Made by a program: the position numbers and the translations under genes. The notes under the pieces were generated by a model. It made no database searches. It had not been told where the DNA came from and saw nothing but the letters and a program-made list of their open reading frames with translations. From IMG/VR virus record IMGVR_UViG_3300027674_000005, positions 1 through 49,620 of that record: 49,620 bases of DNA; one strand, written 5' to 3'. Shown here in pieces: positions 13,478 through 21,956 of this stretch (position 1 is its first letter; the number at the start of each line of letters is the position of its first letter). Source of the DNA: a virus.

Positions 13478-13621
13478 TTAGTACGTTCCCGCGATGATGT
13501 GAGCTGCTAGGGTCTGGACTTGCTCGTGCCAATAGGTGTTGTCGATGGGGCCGTAGCCGAAGCCGAACACGGGATCGGGACTGTGCACCAGGACGAAGAG
13601 TTTATATGCGGTGGTGGACAT
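13478..13621 (-). CDS. first gene of the minus-strand arm, 47 residues
   Basis: MSTTAYKLFVLVHSPDPVFG then FGYGPIDNTYWHEQVQ and a short end. AAGGAGG 5 bases before the ATG is a near-perfect binding site. No domain recognised. Being promoter-proximal in the early arm, it could be an early host-acting protein (inference). Confidence 0.7.
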   Translation of the reverse strand: MSTTAYKLFVLVHSPDPVFGFGYGPIDNTYWHEQVQTLAAHIIAGTY

Positions 13622-13806
13622 AATGTCCTCCTTGGTGATTGGGGCACTGTGTGCGTAGTGCGGTGGTTGCCTGTGCCCATGACTGTAGTGTAGGTCGGCT
13701 ATGGCCGAGGGCCATGAGGACTTACCCTAACGTGGCCGAAGGCCCCACATAGAACCACTGGGCTACGCTATCGGGGGGATGATCGGGGGGAGTGCATTGC
13801 GCAGAT

Positions 13807-13828
13807 TGCACATTGTGTGCACATTGTG
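13807..13828 (+). repeat. 11-base tandem repeat
   Basis: TGCACATTGTG occurs twice head to tail, followed by a partial third copy (TGCG). Similar CACATTGTG/GCACAGTGTGC motifs continue to about 13885. It may be an operator or terminase recognition array. Confidence 0.65.
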
Positions 13829-13988
13829 TGCGTAGCTTGTGCATCGACCCATTGTGGCGTCGCTACTCGTGGCACAGTGTGCATGCGCGAGGGGTTTGAG
13901 GCACTTTGAGCCACGTCATACCATAGCCCGGGATAGCCCGTGAGCCTTACGTGGTGGCCCTCCGGCAGGATGGCGGTCCCTTCCGTGC

Positions 13989-14023
<35 letters not shown>

Positions 14024-14053
14024 GGGGCAATCCGTTCGCGCGAAAAGACCAAT

Positions 14054-14082
14054 TTGACAGTATGCGATGCAGCAGCTACATG
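14054..14082 (+). promoter_or_regulatory. possible late promoter
   Basis: A consensus -35 TTGACA at 14054-14059, then 17 bases, then TACATG at 14077-14082 as a weak -10. It lies 74 bases before the first late gene. The -10 matches only three of six positions, so activation may need a phage factor. Confidence 0.4.
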
Positions 14083-14155
14083 GGCATACAGATATGTCCC
14101 CAATTTCCAAAAATTTTTTCCTGTTATCATCGCGACAAGTTAAGGAGTACATCAT

Positions 14156-14335
14156 ATGGCCCTCATTCATGACATCGCCCGCCTAGCCCACAGCGGCACA
14201 CCTCGCGAAGACATTGCCTCCGCCGTCCTCATTTCCCGCCAAACCCTTGACTGGCTCATGGACTCCGACTCCTTCCTTATCGTCATGGAGCAGATGCACG
14301 GCTCCGCCGACAAGGGCACCGACCACGTGGATTGA
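14156..14335 (+). CDS. small helix-turn-helix-like protein before terminase
   Basis: 59 residues. MALIHDIARLAHSGTPREDI, then ASAVLISRQTLDWLMDS, reads like a short helix-turn-helix. TAAGGAG precedes the ATG. It is the first late gene and its stop overlaps the TerS start (TTGA), so it may regulate or assist packaging. No family recognised. Confidence 0.65.
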   Translation: MALIHDIARLAHSGTPREDIASAVLISRQTLDWLMDSDSFLIVMEQMHGSADKGTDHVD

Positions 14336-14940
14336 TCGTGAAGATCCTGGATGATGGCACGGTCATCTTCGACGATCCCGCCGACGAGGCCGACCAAACG
14401 TGGGAATCGGAACGTCTCCCATGGGAGGTGCAGGCATGCCGCTTCTTCACCGAGACGGGCAACATAGCGGCCACGGCCCGTCGCTTCAACACCACCCCAT
14501 ACGAGATTAAGAAGTTGATGACCAAGGTATGGTGGCAGGATGAAGTCACCAGCCTGAAGCAGCAGATCCGCCTACGCACCGAGTCCTCCTTCTCTCGCAT
14601 TATTGAGAAGGGTTTAGCCCAGCTTGAAGATCGGCTCGACAATGGCGAGATAATCAAGACAAAGATTGATCCCAACACTGGTGAAGAGGTTAATGTCCGC
14701 GTCAAGATGAAGGCTCGGGATATTGCCGCCATTACCGACATGGCCTTCATGAAGCGACAGTTGATCCGCAATGAACCCACCCAAGTGCAAGGTGCGACCG
14801 AAACGTTGACCATCCTAGCAAGGAAGCTCCAAGCCCTTGGCGGTAAGGATCCAACTCTCCTCAATGGTCCGGGCCACACATTGGAGCCGACCGAAGGGTC
14901 GGTGCCTGGGTCAGCGGGAGGTGGTAATGGAGAAGATTAA
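14332..14940 (+). CDS. terS: terminase small subunit
   Basis: 202 residues. Residues 30-65 (PWEVQACRFFTETGNIAATA, then RRFNTTPYEIKKLM) form the helix-turn-helix that binds the packaging site in phage small terminases. A helical middle with RIIEKGLAQLEDRL and a Gly-rich end follow. It sits directly before the large subunit. The start is uncertain: TTG at 14332 overlaps the previous stop, while GTG at 14338 is the alternative. Confidence 0.82.
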   Translation: MIVKILDDGTVIFDDPADEADQTWESERLPWEVQACRFFTETGNIAATARRFNTTPYEIKKLMTKVWWQDEVTSLKQQIRLRTESSFSRIIEKGLAQLEDRLDNGEIIKTKIDPNTGEEVNVRVKMKARDIAAITDMAFMKRQLIRNEPTQVQGATETLTILARKLQALGGKDPTLLNGPGHTLEPTEGSVPGSAGGGNGED

Positions 14941-16381
14941 TGTTGACGCCAACCTTGTGCAAGGCTTTGTCGAGGCGTTCCTCCTCGGTGATTTCGACCA
15001 GCCCAAGCCGGTTCCCACCTTCCACAGAGAACTCTGGGAACTTTTCACAAGTCCTGAAACTCATGTCGCAGTGGCAGCCCCGCGTGGGCACGCCAAGTCT
15101 ACCGCTGGCACGTTGGCCTTTACTCTTGCGTCGCTACTGTTTGGGTCCGACGACTTCGCCCTATTGGTTTCCGCTACAGAGCGGCTCGCGTCTGCACACC
15201 TGTCCAACATGGCGCGTGTACTAGCCACAAACGATGACCTACGCACGGAGTTCGGATGTGAACTCGTCAAGTGCAACGAAACAGAACTTACAGCCATTGT
15301 GGGCAAGAGAGAGTTCCATGTACTAGGAAAAGGAGCTGAACAAGCCGTAAGGGGAACGCTGTGGAATAATAAGCGCCCATCCCTCATTATCATTGATGAC
15401 CTCGAAACTGACGAGGCCGTCATGTCAAAGGATCGCCGTGAGAAACTACGAGACTGGTTCAACGAAGCTCTCCTTCCGTGTGGGTCCGATAATCTCCGTG
15501 TACGCTTCTTGGGAACAATCCTACACCTTGATTCACTACTCGAAAGGCTCCTTGAGGACACTGAAGGCGGATGGGTGGGTCGTCGTTTTAGCGCGCATCG
15601 GGGATTCGATGATTTCACCGAACTCCTATGGCCTGAGAAGTGGACTGAAGCTCGTCTGCGAAAGGAGCGGCAGCGCTACATATCAGCAGGCAACCCCTCT
15701 GGCTACTCTCAAGAGTATCTGTCTCAACCCATTGCCGAGAGCGACGCATACTTCAAAAAGGACGATTTTCGTCCAATGACTGTGGATGACCACGCACAGC
15801 CCAAGACCTACTATGCATCAATTGACTTCGCTCTTGGACAAGGTAGCCGCGGTGACAATACTGCTATTGTCATTGCTGGTATGGACAGTGGGGGGTGTCT
15901 CCACATCTGCGACATGTACGCCGGCAAGTATGACCCGCTCCAGTCCATCAACAAAATGTTCGACGTGCAAGAACTCTACGACATTCACATGTGGGTTGTG
16001 GAGGACGATAACATATCAAAAGCCATTGGGCCGTTCCTCAACCAAGAGATGATGCGGAGGCAATCCTTCCTTCCACTGGAGCGGATCCGCCCGCATAAGG
16101 ACAAGCAGGCACGGGCTACTGCCATCCAGGCACGGATGCGTGCTGGCGGGTTGCGGTGGAACGCGGATGCCCCGTGGTACTTTGACATGTACAATGAGAT
16201 GATTACCTTTCCAAGGGGCAAGACCGACGATCGTGTTGATGCATTGGCGTGGATCGGGCTCTACCTGGATAAGATGTCTCCGTCTCTTACGCGAGAGGAA
16301 CTTGATGAACTCGCTTGGGAAGAGGAGATGGGCATTGATGACTTCGATCAGGGTGGTCGCAGTGAAGTTACCGGATACTAG
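14927..16381 (+). CDS. terL: terminase large subunit
   Basis: 484 residues: packaging ATPase plus nuclease that cuts concatemers and pumps DNA through the portal. The Walker A variant APRGHAKST is at 51-59, Walker B LIIIDDLE at 153-160, and a coupling motif FLGTILH near 194-200. The RNase H-like nuclease has D300 in ASIDFALG, acidic residues in VVEDDN near 357-362, and TDDRVDALAW at 433-442. The start MEKINVDANL follows GGGAGG. It overlaps TerS by 14 bases. An in-frame start 30 codons upstream is rejected. Confidence 0.95.
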   Translation: MEKINVDANLVQGFVEAFLLGDFDQPKPVPTFHRELWELFTSPETHVAVAAPRGHAKSTAGTLAFTLASLLFGSDDFALLVSATERLASAHLSNMARVLATNDDLRTEFGCELVKCNETELTAIVGKREFHVLGKGAEQAVRGTLWNNKRPSLIIIDDLETDEAVMSKDRREKLRDWFNEALLPCGSDNLRVRFLGTILHLDSLLERLLEDTEGGWVGRRFSAHRGFDDFTELLWPEKWTEARLRKERQRYISAGNPSGYSQEYLSQPIAESDAYFKKDDFRPMTVDDHAQPKTYYASIDFALGQGSRGDNTAIVIAGMDSGGCLHICDMYAGKYDPLQSINKMFDVQELYDIHMWVVEDDNISKAIGPFLNQEMMRRQSFLPLERIRPHKDKQARATAIQARMRAGGLRWNADAPWYFDMYNEMITFPRGKTDDRVDALAWIGLYLDKMSPSLTREELDELAWEEEMGIDDFDQGGRSEVTGY

Positions 16382-16389
16382 GGGTTGAT

Positions 16390-16845
16390 ATGGTGTTTAA
16401 CCTGTCGGATTTCACAAGCGAGGAGCCTGCCTATGTTAGTGTCAAGGCGGTTCCAATTTACAGTACGTACATTCTGATGAACAGATTGGGGCGTGTGTAC
16501 GTGGGGATGACCAAGGACTTGGGGAAGAGGGTTGCACAGCATCGGGCGGGGACGTGTAAGACTAGTGCTAGGATGGGCGACACACAGTTCCGAATTGTCC
16601 ATGTCTATGCGGCGTTAAACTATATGATGTCCAGTAAGTTGGAGCGGTACATGCATCGGATACAACAGGAACGTGGCGATAAAGCTGTCCTGGAGCTGGT
16701 GGCGCACTCCCCCGCGTTTGCGGGATCGTTACGCGAGCAGGTGAGGAGGTTGTCACCCACATGTACCGAGGTTAATCGCATGAAACTGGAATCCTGCGGC
16801 GTTTGTGGCCGCGAAGTATGTGATTGCTACGATAGGGATATGTGA
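16390..16845 (+). CDS. GIY-YIG nuclease-like protein
   Basis: 151 residues. The motif Y-S-T-Y-I-L-M near residues 24-30, VYVGMT at 36-41, GKRVAQH at 45-51 (Arg and His of the active site) fit GIY-YIG endonucleases. A C-terminal cysteine cluster, CGVCGREVCDC, may bind zinc as in Slx1-type nucleases. It lies between TerL and portal. It may be a free-standing homing nuclease or a structure-specific nuclease that helps packaging. Confidence 0.8.
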   Translation: MVFNLSDFTSEEPAYVSVKAVPIYSTYILMNRLGRVYVGMTKDLGKRVAQHRAGTCKTSARMGDTQFRIVHVYAALNYMMSSKLERYMHRIQQERGDKAVLELVAHSPAFAGSLREQVRRLSPTCTEVNRMKLESCGVCGREVCDCYDRDM

Positions 16846-17009
16846 TGGCTGACGTGCTGACGTTCAAACCTAAAGAGAAGGAGCCTAGTGACCTCCAGGA
16901 CGCTCTGTGGGAAGTGATGCTAAGGCCCGAGTTCTATGACATGCGAAATTCAGAATTGGTTGGTGTTCTCGAATATCTAAAGTGGAACATCATCAACCGG
17001 AGTACGTGA
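16845..17009 (+). CDS. small acidic helical protein
   Basis: 54 residues, MADVLTFKPKEKEPSDLQDA then LWEVMLRPEFYDMRNSELVG. TGATG overlaps at both ends link it to the nuclease and portal genes. Conserved-looking position but no family recognised. Confidence 0.65.
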   Translation: MADVLTFKPKEKEPSDLQDALWEVMLRPEFYDMRNSELVGVLEYLKWNIINRST

Positions 17010-19312
17010 TGGATTACGTTGAAGAGAAGGATGGCAATTTATGGTTGCCAGTGGAATTCACCACGAAGCTAGACCTAGATGAAGTTATCCGTTCCTCAAA
17101 TCTTGTCCCCCAATTCACCGAGGACGAGATGGGTGCGCTGGGCCACATGGTCGTGGAGGACTTTGAACGTGACCGCCAATCCCGCTACGAGTGGGAGCAG
17201 CGCATGGACAACGCCCTGCGCCTTGCTCTCCAGGTGACGGAGAAGAAGACATTCCCGTGGGAAGGAGCCGCCAATGTCAAGTTCCCCCTTATCACCATCG
17301 CTGCTATGCAGTATCAGTCTCGTGCTTATCCTGCTCTTGTCAACGGTCCTTGCCCCGTGGCTGCTCGCCCAATGTCTTCGATGCCGAAGTTGCGGATGCC
17401 GCCGATGCCACCTCAAACGCCTGGTCAGCCGCCAGATCCGCAAGCCCAACAAATGATGCAGCAGTTCCAGCAGAAGGCTCAACAGGCAAAGATGCAGTAT
17501 GACCAACTCCAAGATCGGGCTGACGAAATCGCCCATCACATGTCCTACCAGATTCTGGAAGAAGACGATCAGTGGGAAGAGAACCATGACAAGGCACTCC
17601 TTATCCAATCGATCCTGGGATGTGTTTTCAAGAAGTCCTACTTCGACCCGATCCGTTGCCACAACGTCTCCGAGTGCGTATCTCCACGGGACATCGTCGT
17701 TGACTACTTCACCAAGGACATCGAATCCGCTCCACGACTCACTCAACTTATTTACCTCTCAGCCAACGATTGCTATGAGCGCGTTGCCAGGGGCGTATTT
17801 TCTGAATTCAATGAGGATTCCCCTAAGCCCGAACCAACCCTCACCTACTCCCAAGATCAAGGAGCCAATGAGCGAACCGGCACAGTGCAACAGCCTCAAG
17901 ACCACGATGCGCCATACGAGTTGTTGGAACAACATCGGACACTTGATTTTGATGGCGACGGATACGGAGAACCTTACACAATTACTGTCCGTTATGACAC
18001 TAGGCAGGTGTTGCGCATCGTGCCGCGCTTCACTAGGAAGGGTATTACGTATAACCCCAACGGAAAGCTCCTCCGCATAGAGCCGGTCTGCGCCTTCACC
18101 AAGTATCCGTTCATTCCCTCCCCTGACGGAGGTTTCTATGACCTCGGATTCGGTGCACTACTTGGTCCCATCAATGAAACCATTGACAGCGCAATTAATC
18201 AGCTTCTCGACGCTGGCTCGCTTCAGACGGCGGGTGGAGGGTTCGTGGGTAGGGGGTTCAAAGGTAAGAAGGGTGAGTATCGCTTCCGACCGGGTGAATG
18301 GAAGACTGTTGATAGTAGCGGAGATGACCTCCGCAAAAACGTATTTCCTCTTCCCGCTCCACAACCCAGCCCCGTACTCTTCCAGCTACTCACTCTACTC
18401 ATTGAGTATGGAGAGGCTATTGCCGGTGCCGTAGACATCCTCCAGGGGAAGAATCCAGGGCAGAACACTCCTGCGGAAACGTCCCGTGCGATGGTTGAGC
18501 AGGGCATGAAGGTCTTCAACGGGATCTACAAGCGGACCCATCGTGCCTTCACACAGGAACTTCGCAAGTTGTTCCGCCTCAACACAATCTTCCTCTCCAC
18601 GGAGATGCCCTACTATGCCAACGCGATCCCCCCTGAAAGCGCTGCCGTGGCGAAATCCGGGCTCTATAAAGATGCCGGTGTTTCCATTAGGGCTGCTGCT
18701 GATCCATTCTACATGTCTGACGCACAGCGGTACAACCAAGCAACAGCCCTCTTGCAAGCAGCACATAGCAGCCCTGGCTACGACTTGTATCAAGTCAACC
18801 GTTACTACCTTGCAGCCCTGAAGGTGCCAACACCTGACTTGTTCCTCCCCGATCCCAAGGGACCGTTTGCCGTGCCGCCGCCTCCGAACCCGAAGGTTCA
18901 AGAGATGCAGATGAAGATGCAGGGCGAGCAGGCCAAGGCGCAACTCAACTTCAAACTCAAACTGTTGGAGCTAGTGCAAGGTGCTGAGAAGCAGGCAGCA
19001 GAAATCAAGCTATTGGAGGCCCAGGTCATTCAAACTTTGGCTGAAGCGAAGGGTGTGGATACTGGTCATCAGATTGCGATTCTCGAAGCGCAGATCGGCG
19101 CTGCCAAGAACAAGCAAGAGGGAACGTTGGAAGCGTTGAAGATCCTACAGTCAATGAGTAAGGAGCAAGATGATGGCGGTAAGTCGGGAGGACTGGCTGG
19201 AATGGAAGGAGCATCCGGTAACGCAAGCCCTATGGGCAATGCTGGAGGAGCACCATCGGGAGTTGGAGTTACGCCACTTGGAGGACTTCCGACAGCGGGT
19301 GGACCTTTCTGA
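17009..19312 (+). CDS. portal protein (P22-type, large)
   Basis: 767 residues. N-terminal DRQSRYEWEQRMDNALRLAL and TFPWEGAANVKFPLITIAAM are typical of long portals of podovirus type. A Pro/Gln-rich linker (about 130-165) and long helical, Gln/Ala-rich C-terminus (about 640-740, the barrel/coiled coil) follow. It forms the dodecameric DNA gate to which TerL docks. The ATG at 17009 has CGGAG 6 bases upstream and overlaps the previous stop. A GTG 9 codons upstream is rejected. Its last 140 bases also encode the start of the next gene. Confidence 0.88.
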   Translation: MDYVEEKDGNLWLPVEFTTKLDLDEVIRSSNLVPQFTEDEMGALGHMVVEDFERDRQSRYEWEQRMDNALRLALQVTEKKTFPWEGAANVKFPLITIAAMQYQSRAYPALVNGPCPVAARPMSSMPKLRMPPMPPQTPGQPPDPQAQQMMQQFQQKAQQAKMQYDQLQDRADEIAHHMSYQILEEDDQWEENHDKALLIQSILGCVFKKSYFDPIRCHNVSECVSPRDIVVDYFTKDIESAPRLTQLIYLSANDCYERVARGVFSEFNEDSPKPEPTLTYSQDQGANERTGTVQQPQDHDAPYELLEQHRTLDFDGDGYGEPYTITVRYDTRQVLRIVPRFTRKGITYNPNGKLLRIEPVCAFTKYPFIPSPDGGFYDLGFGALLGPINETIDSAINQLLDAGSLQTAGGGFVGRGFKGKKGEYRFRPGEWKTVDSSGDDLRKNVFPLPAPQPSPVLFQLLTLLIEYGEAIAGAVDILQGKNPGQNTPAETSRAMVEQGMKVFNGIYKRTHRAFTQELRKLFRLNTIFLSTEMPYYANAIPPESAAVAKSGLYKDAGVSIRAAADPFYMSDAQRYNQATALLQAAHSSPGYDLYQVNRYYLAALKVPTPDLFLPDPKGPFAVPPPPNPKVQEMQMKMQGEQAKAQLNFKLKLLELVQGAEKQAAEIKLLEAQVIQTLAEAKGVDTGHQIAILEAQIGAAKNKQEGTLEALKILQSMSKEQDDGGKSGGLAGMEGASGNASPMGNAGGAPSGVGVTPLGGLPTAGGPF

Positions 19313-19415
19313 CGATGCCCACGAGCGGCAAGTAAAGATTGCACTTAGAACGGGTGCATGGGAAGTGTGTGATGCAATTATCAATATGGACGAAACGGAG
19401 TTAAGCAATGAGTAA
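19173..19415 (+). CDS. small charged protein overlapping portal end
   Basis: 80 residues, MAVSREDWLEWKEHPVTQAL, then helical and acidic (LEEHHRELELRHLEDFRQRV). AAGGAG precedes the ATG inside the portal gene, and 140 bases are read in both frames. 'W..W..HP.T......L' small helical proteins occur next to portals in other phages. Function unknown. Confidence 0.7.
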   Translation: MAVSREDWLEWKEHPVTQALWAMLEEHHRELELRHLEDFRQRVDLSDDAHERQVKIALRTGAWEVCDAIINMDETELSNE

Positions 19416-19743
19416 GTGGAAACCTTGTGGGAATAAGATCCTGGTGTTGATGGATCCAGTTGAGGAAGTGACGAAGGGGGGTATTGTTATCCCCGGCACG
19501 AAGACAGAACGGGATGCAATGGGCCAGATGGTGGGGACCGTTGTAGCCGTGGGCTCTTGTGCATGGGCCGACCAACCCGCTCCGTGGGCTCGTGTCGGCG
19601 ACCGTGTGAAGTTTGCCAAGTACGCAGGTTTCCTGCACCAAGAGGAAGGCAGCACTGATATGTACCGCGTCATGCATGACCTTGACATTGTCATGGTCCT
19701 ACCGAAGAACTCCCATGATCCCTACAAGGTGAGTGACAGATGA
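19408..19743 (+). CDS. GroES/Cpn10-like co-chaperonin
   Basis: 111 residues. GNKILVLMDPVEEVTKGGIV and IP, then MVGTVVAVGSCAW, VGDRVKFAKYAG and DIVMVL follow the Cpn10 beta-barrel order (mobile loop near residues 20-35, 'GxVvavG', 'vGDrV'). Phage co-chaperonins such as T4 gp31 replace host GroES so that GroEL can fold a bulky capsid protein. The place between portal and scaffold/capsid genes fits such a role. The mobile loop TKGGIVIPGT keeps the hydrophobic GIVI-type contact. Confidence 0.85.
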   Translation: MSKWKPCGNKILVLMDPVEEVTKGGIVIPGTKTERDAMGQMVGTVVAVGSCAWADQPAPWARVGDRVKFAKYAGFLHQEEGSTDMYRVMHDLDIVMVLPKNSHDPYKVSDR

Positions 19744-19919
19744 CTACCAGTGTATTGATCCTTGCCCACGATCATAAGGTGGCAGTGGACATTCTCCATC
19801 CCGATCAGGCTGGGGTGATGCACGTTGACGGGACCGAATTCGTGGAACCCTTCCAGCATCGCCTATTCAACATTTTCCACGGCCAGGACATTTACGTACG
19901 TGAGATAGACCATGAGTGA
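19740..19919 (+). CDS. small beta-rich hypothetical protein
   Basis: 59 residues, MTTSVLILAHDHKVAVDILH then PDQAGVMHVDGTEFVEPF. ATGA overlap with the GroES-like gene, and an 8-base overlap with the scaffold gene. Short beta-hairpin-type protein. No family recognised. Confidence 0.65.
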   Translation: MTTSVLILAHDHKVAVDILHPDQAGVMHVDGTEFVEPFQHRLFNIFHGQDIYVREIDHE

Positions 19920-20796
19920 AGTAGACATCACTGAGTTGGGCAACTTGCCCGAACAGGTGGACGTAGATCCCGAAACGTTGGCCGAGGCCACCGAACAAGG
20001 GTGGGTGCCGCAGGAACAGTGGGCGGGCAAGCCCGAGGAGTGGACTGATGCTGAGACTTTTGTGCGTCGTGGGCGGGAAATCAATCCTATCCTGCGGAAG
20101 GCGCTTAAGAAGGAGAGAGAGCGGACTGCGGCACTGGAAACTGAACTACGCCAGACCGGGGCAACCGTTGCGGAGTTACGCGAGTACCTCGCTAAGGTGG
20201 AGGAACGTGCTACGAAGAACGCCCTCAACCAGTTGAAGGCTGCACGTAGGGATGCCCTCACTGCCGGTGACCATGCCGCAGCGGAGCAGCTTGAAGAGCA
20301 GATGGACGAGTTGAAGGAATCCGCATCGGCGGTGCCGAAGGCAGCGGCAGTACCGCAGGCCCAGCAACTCCATCCTCAGGTAGCGGCCTGGATGGCGCAG
20401 AACCCCTGGTACTCGGACGACAACGGCGACATGCAGGAGTACGCCAACGGCGTAGCCATGACGATGATGGCGAAGAAGAACGCGGCGGGGGAACGGTTCG
20501 AGCCCAATGACATCCTCCCTGCGGTGACGGCCAAGGTACGGAAGATGTTCCCAAAGCACTTCGCATCCACCGAAGAGGCCCCTGCCGCTATGTTCGAGAG
20601 TGGTGGAAGCGCAAGTGGCTCAACCAGAGCCGCTACTGGTCCACGAGGGGGTAACGCCTTCGACAAGTTGCCCAAGGATGCGCAATCCCAATTCCAACGT
20701 TTCTTCGACGCCGGTTACTATATCGACGTGAAGACCAAGAAGCCGCTCGACGTGAAGTCGGCGCAGAAGGAATACCTTAAGGAGTATGGATTATGA
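19912..20796 (+). CDS. scaffolding / head assembly protein
   Basis: 294 residues. Acidic start with GWVPQEQWAGKPEEWTDAET, a long coiled coil (about 65-145, ERERTAALETELRQTGATVA then helical), a linker and a basic C-terminal helix (KKPLDVKSAQKEYLKEYGL). The 'GWVP.eeW.G.PeeW.dA..F..RG' start occurs in phage head scaffolds. It lies before the capsid gene. No protease motif is seen. Confidence 0.78.
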   Translation: MSEVDITELGNLPEQVDVDPETLAEATEQGWVPQEQWAGKPEEWTDAETFVRRGREINPILRKALKKERERTAALETELRQTGATVAELREYLAKVEERATKNALNQLKAARRDALTAGDHAAAEQLEEQMDELKESASAVPKAAAVPQAQQLHPQVAAWMAQNPWYSDDNGDMQEYANGVAMTMMAKKNAAGERFEPNDILPAVTAKVRKMFPKHFASTEEAPAAMFESGGSASGSTRAATGPRGGNAFDKLPKDAQSQFQRFFDAGYYIDVKTKKPLDVKSAQKEYLKEYGL

Positions 20797-21293
20797 AAGA
20801 CGGACTACCCAATCGTGGCGAGGTCGAGCGTGACCTGAAGCCGGAACCTGCCAAAGATACCCCGCAGGGGGCCGAACCTATGGCTCGCCGTAGAATGATT
20901 GGCGGTGGCAGTAAAATGGGTGTAGACTGTTCACAACTTATAGCCAAGGGATACCATCCCTACTGGCGCAATGACCAGGACGGCAGAGTCCAAGAGGCAT
21001 TGGCAAACGGCTATGAGTTCGTCTCTCCAGACGAAGTCGAGGAAGTCCACTTGCGTATATCGGCCACTGAGCCTGCAAGTGATCGAGTGAGCCGTATCGT
21101 TGGTTATACCGAGCGTGGCGATCCCATCAAGGCGTTTCTTCTGAAGATAAAGAAGGAATGGCACGATGAGAACATGGCCTTCTACCAGAAGCGCAATGAC
21201 GCCATCGACAGGAAAATCCGATCCGGGGCTTCAGATGTGGAAGGTGCCTACCAACCTAAGGAAGGCATTAGCTACCAAACTCGCTCTCGTTAA
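20793..21293 (+). CDS. virion-associated hypothetical protein
   Basis: 166 residues. A Pro/Glu-rich start, MARRRMIGGGSKMG, and a central QLIAKGYHPYWRNDQDGRVQ precede a helical charged end. 'GYHPYWRND..GR...AL..GYEFV' is a motif I associate with small phage head proteins. ATGA overlap with the scaffold gene. Confidence 0.65.
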   Translation: MKDGLPNRGEVERDLKPEPAKDTPQGAEPMARRRMIGGGSKMGVDCSQLIAKGYHPYWRNDQDGRVQEALANGYEFVSPDEVEEVHLRISATEPASDRVSRIVGYTERGDPIKAFLLKIKKEWHDENMAFYQKRNDAIDRKIRSGASDVEGAYQPKEGISYQTRSR

Positions 21294-21305
21294 TGGAGAT
21301 TCAGC

Positions 21306-21944
21306 ATGGCAAACCCGAATGCACCTCACGGCCTTCAGCCCGTGGCGTACACCAACGGTGCCCCGTGGAGCGGTAAGGCGAACCTGTACTACATCGCCTC
21401 CGCCGACACTCTCGCCTACTACATTGGCGATATTGTACAAGCTACGAACACTGTGGACGCCAATGGTGTCCCTGGTGTAACCGGGTTTACCGCAGGCAAC
21501 GTTACGTCGAACCTTTTCCTTCTTGGCTCTATTGTCGGCGTGATGGCTGCGCCCATCGGCACTGGTGTGGGCAATCCCAATGGTGCCAACGTCAACCTGA
21601 ACCTGATGTCGGTTCCGGCGACGAAGGCCTACGCCTATTACGTATGGGTGGCGGATGATCCAAACCTCGTGTTTGAAATCCAAAGCGCTAGCACGACCGC
21701 TCTGACGGCGGCAACTACTGTCAACTACAACGTAGGCTTTACGCAAGCGGCTCCGGCCACGACGTTTGGTCCGTTGAGTGGGACTGTTGCGATGGCTACT
21801 CCCGCCACGACTCAGGGTCTCCCCTTGAAGATCATCGGCACTCCGCAGCGTGTGAACGTGACTCAGTTTGGTGCCTATGCACCGCTGCTTGTCCGCTTCA
21901 ATACGCACTTCCTAACTCAGCCGACTGGCGTAACTGGCGTCTAA
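21306..21944 (+). CDS. capsid decoration-type structural protein
   Basis: 212 residues, MANPNAPHGLQPVAYTNGAP then WSGKANLYYIASAD. The 'MANPNAPhGL.PV...NGaPW.G..n.Y.i..AD' start and a later VWVADDPNLVFEIQ segment match a beta-rich phage protein found just before the major capsid protein, probably a decoration or cement protein. A GGAG site (GGAGATTCAGC) precedes the ATG. Confidence 0.72.
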   Translation: MANPNAPHGLQPVAYTNGAPWSGKANLYYIASADTLAYYIGDIVQATNTVDANGVPGVTGFTAGNVTSNLFLLGSIVGVMAAPIGTGVGNPNGANVNLNLMSVPATKAYAYYVWVADDPNLVFEIQSASTTALTAATTVNYNVGFTQAAPATTFGPLSGTVAMATPATTQGLPLKIIGTPQRVNVTQFGAYAPLLVRFNTHFLTQPTGVTGV

Positions 21945-21956
21945 TAGGAGCTAATC

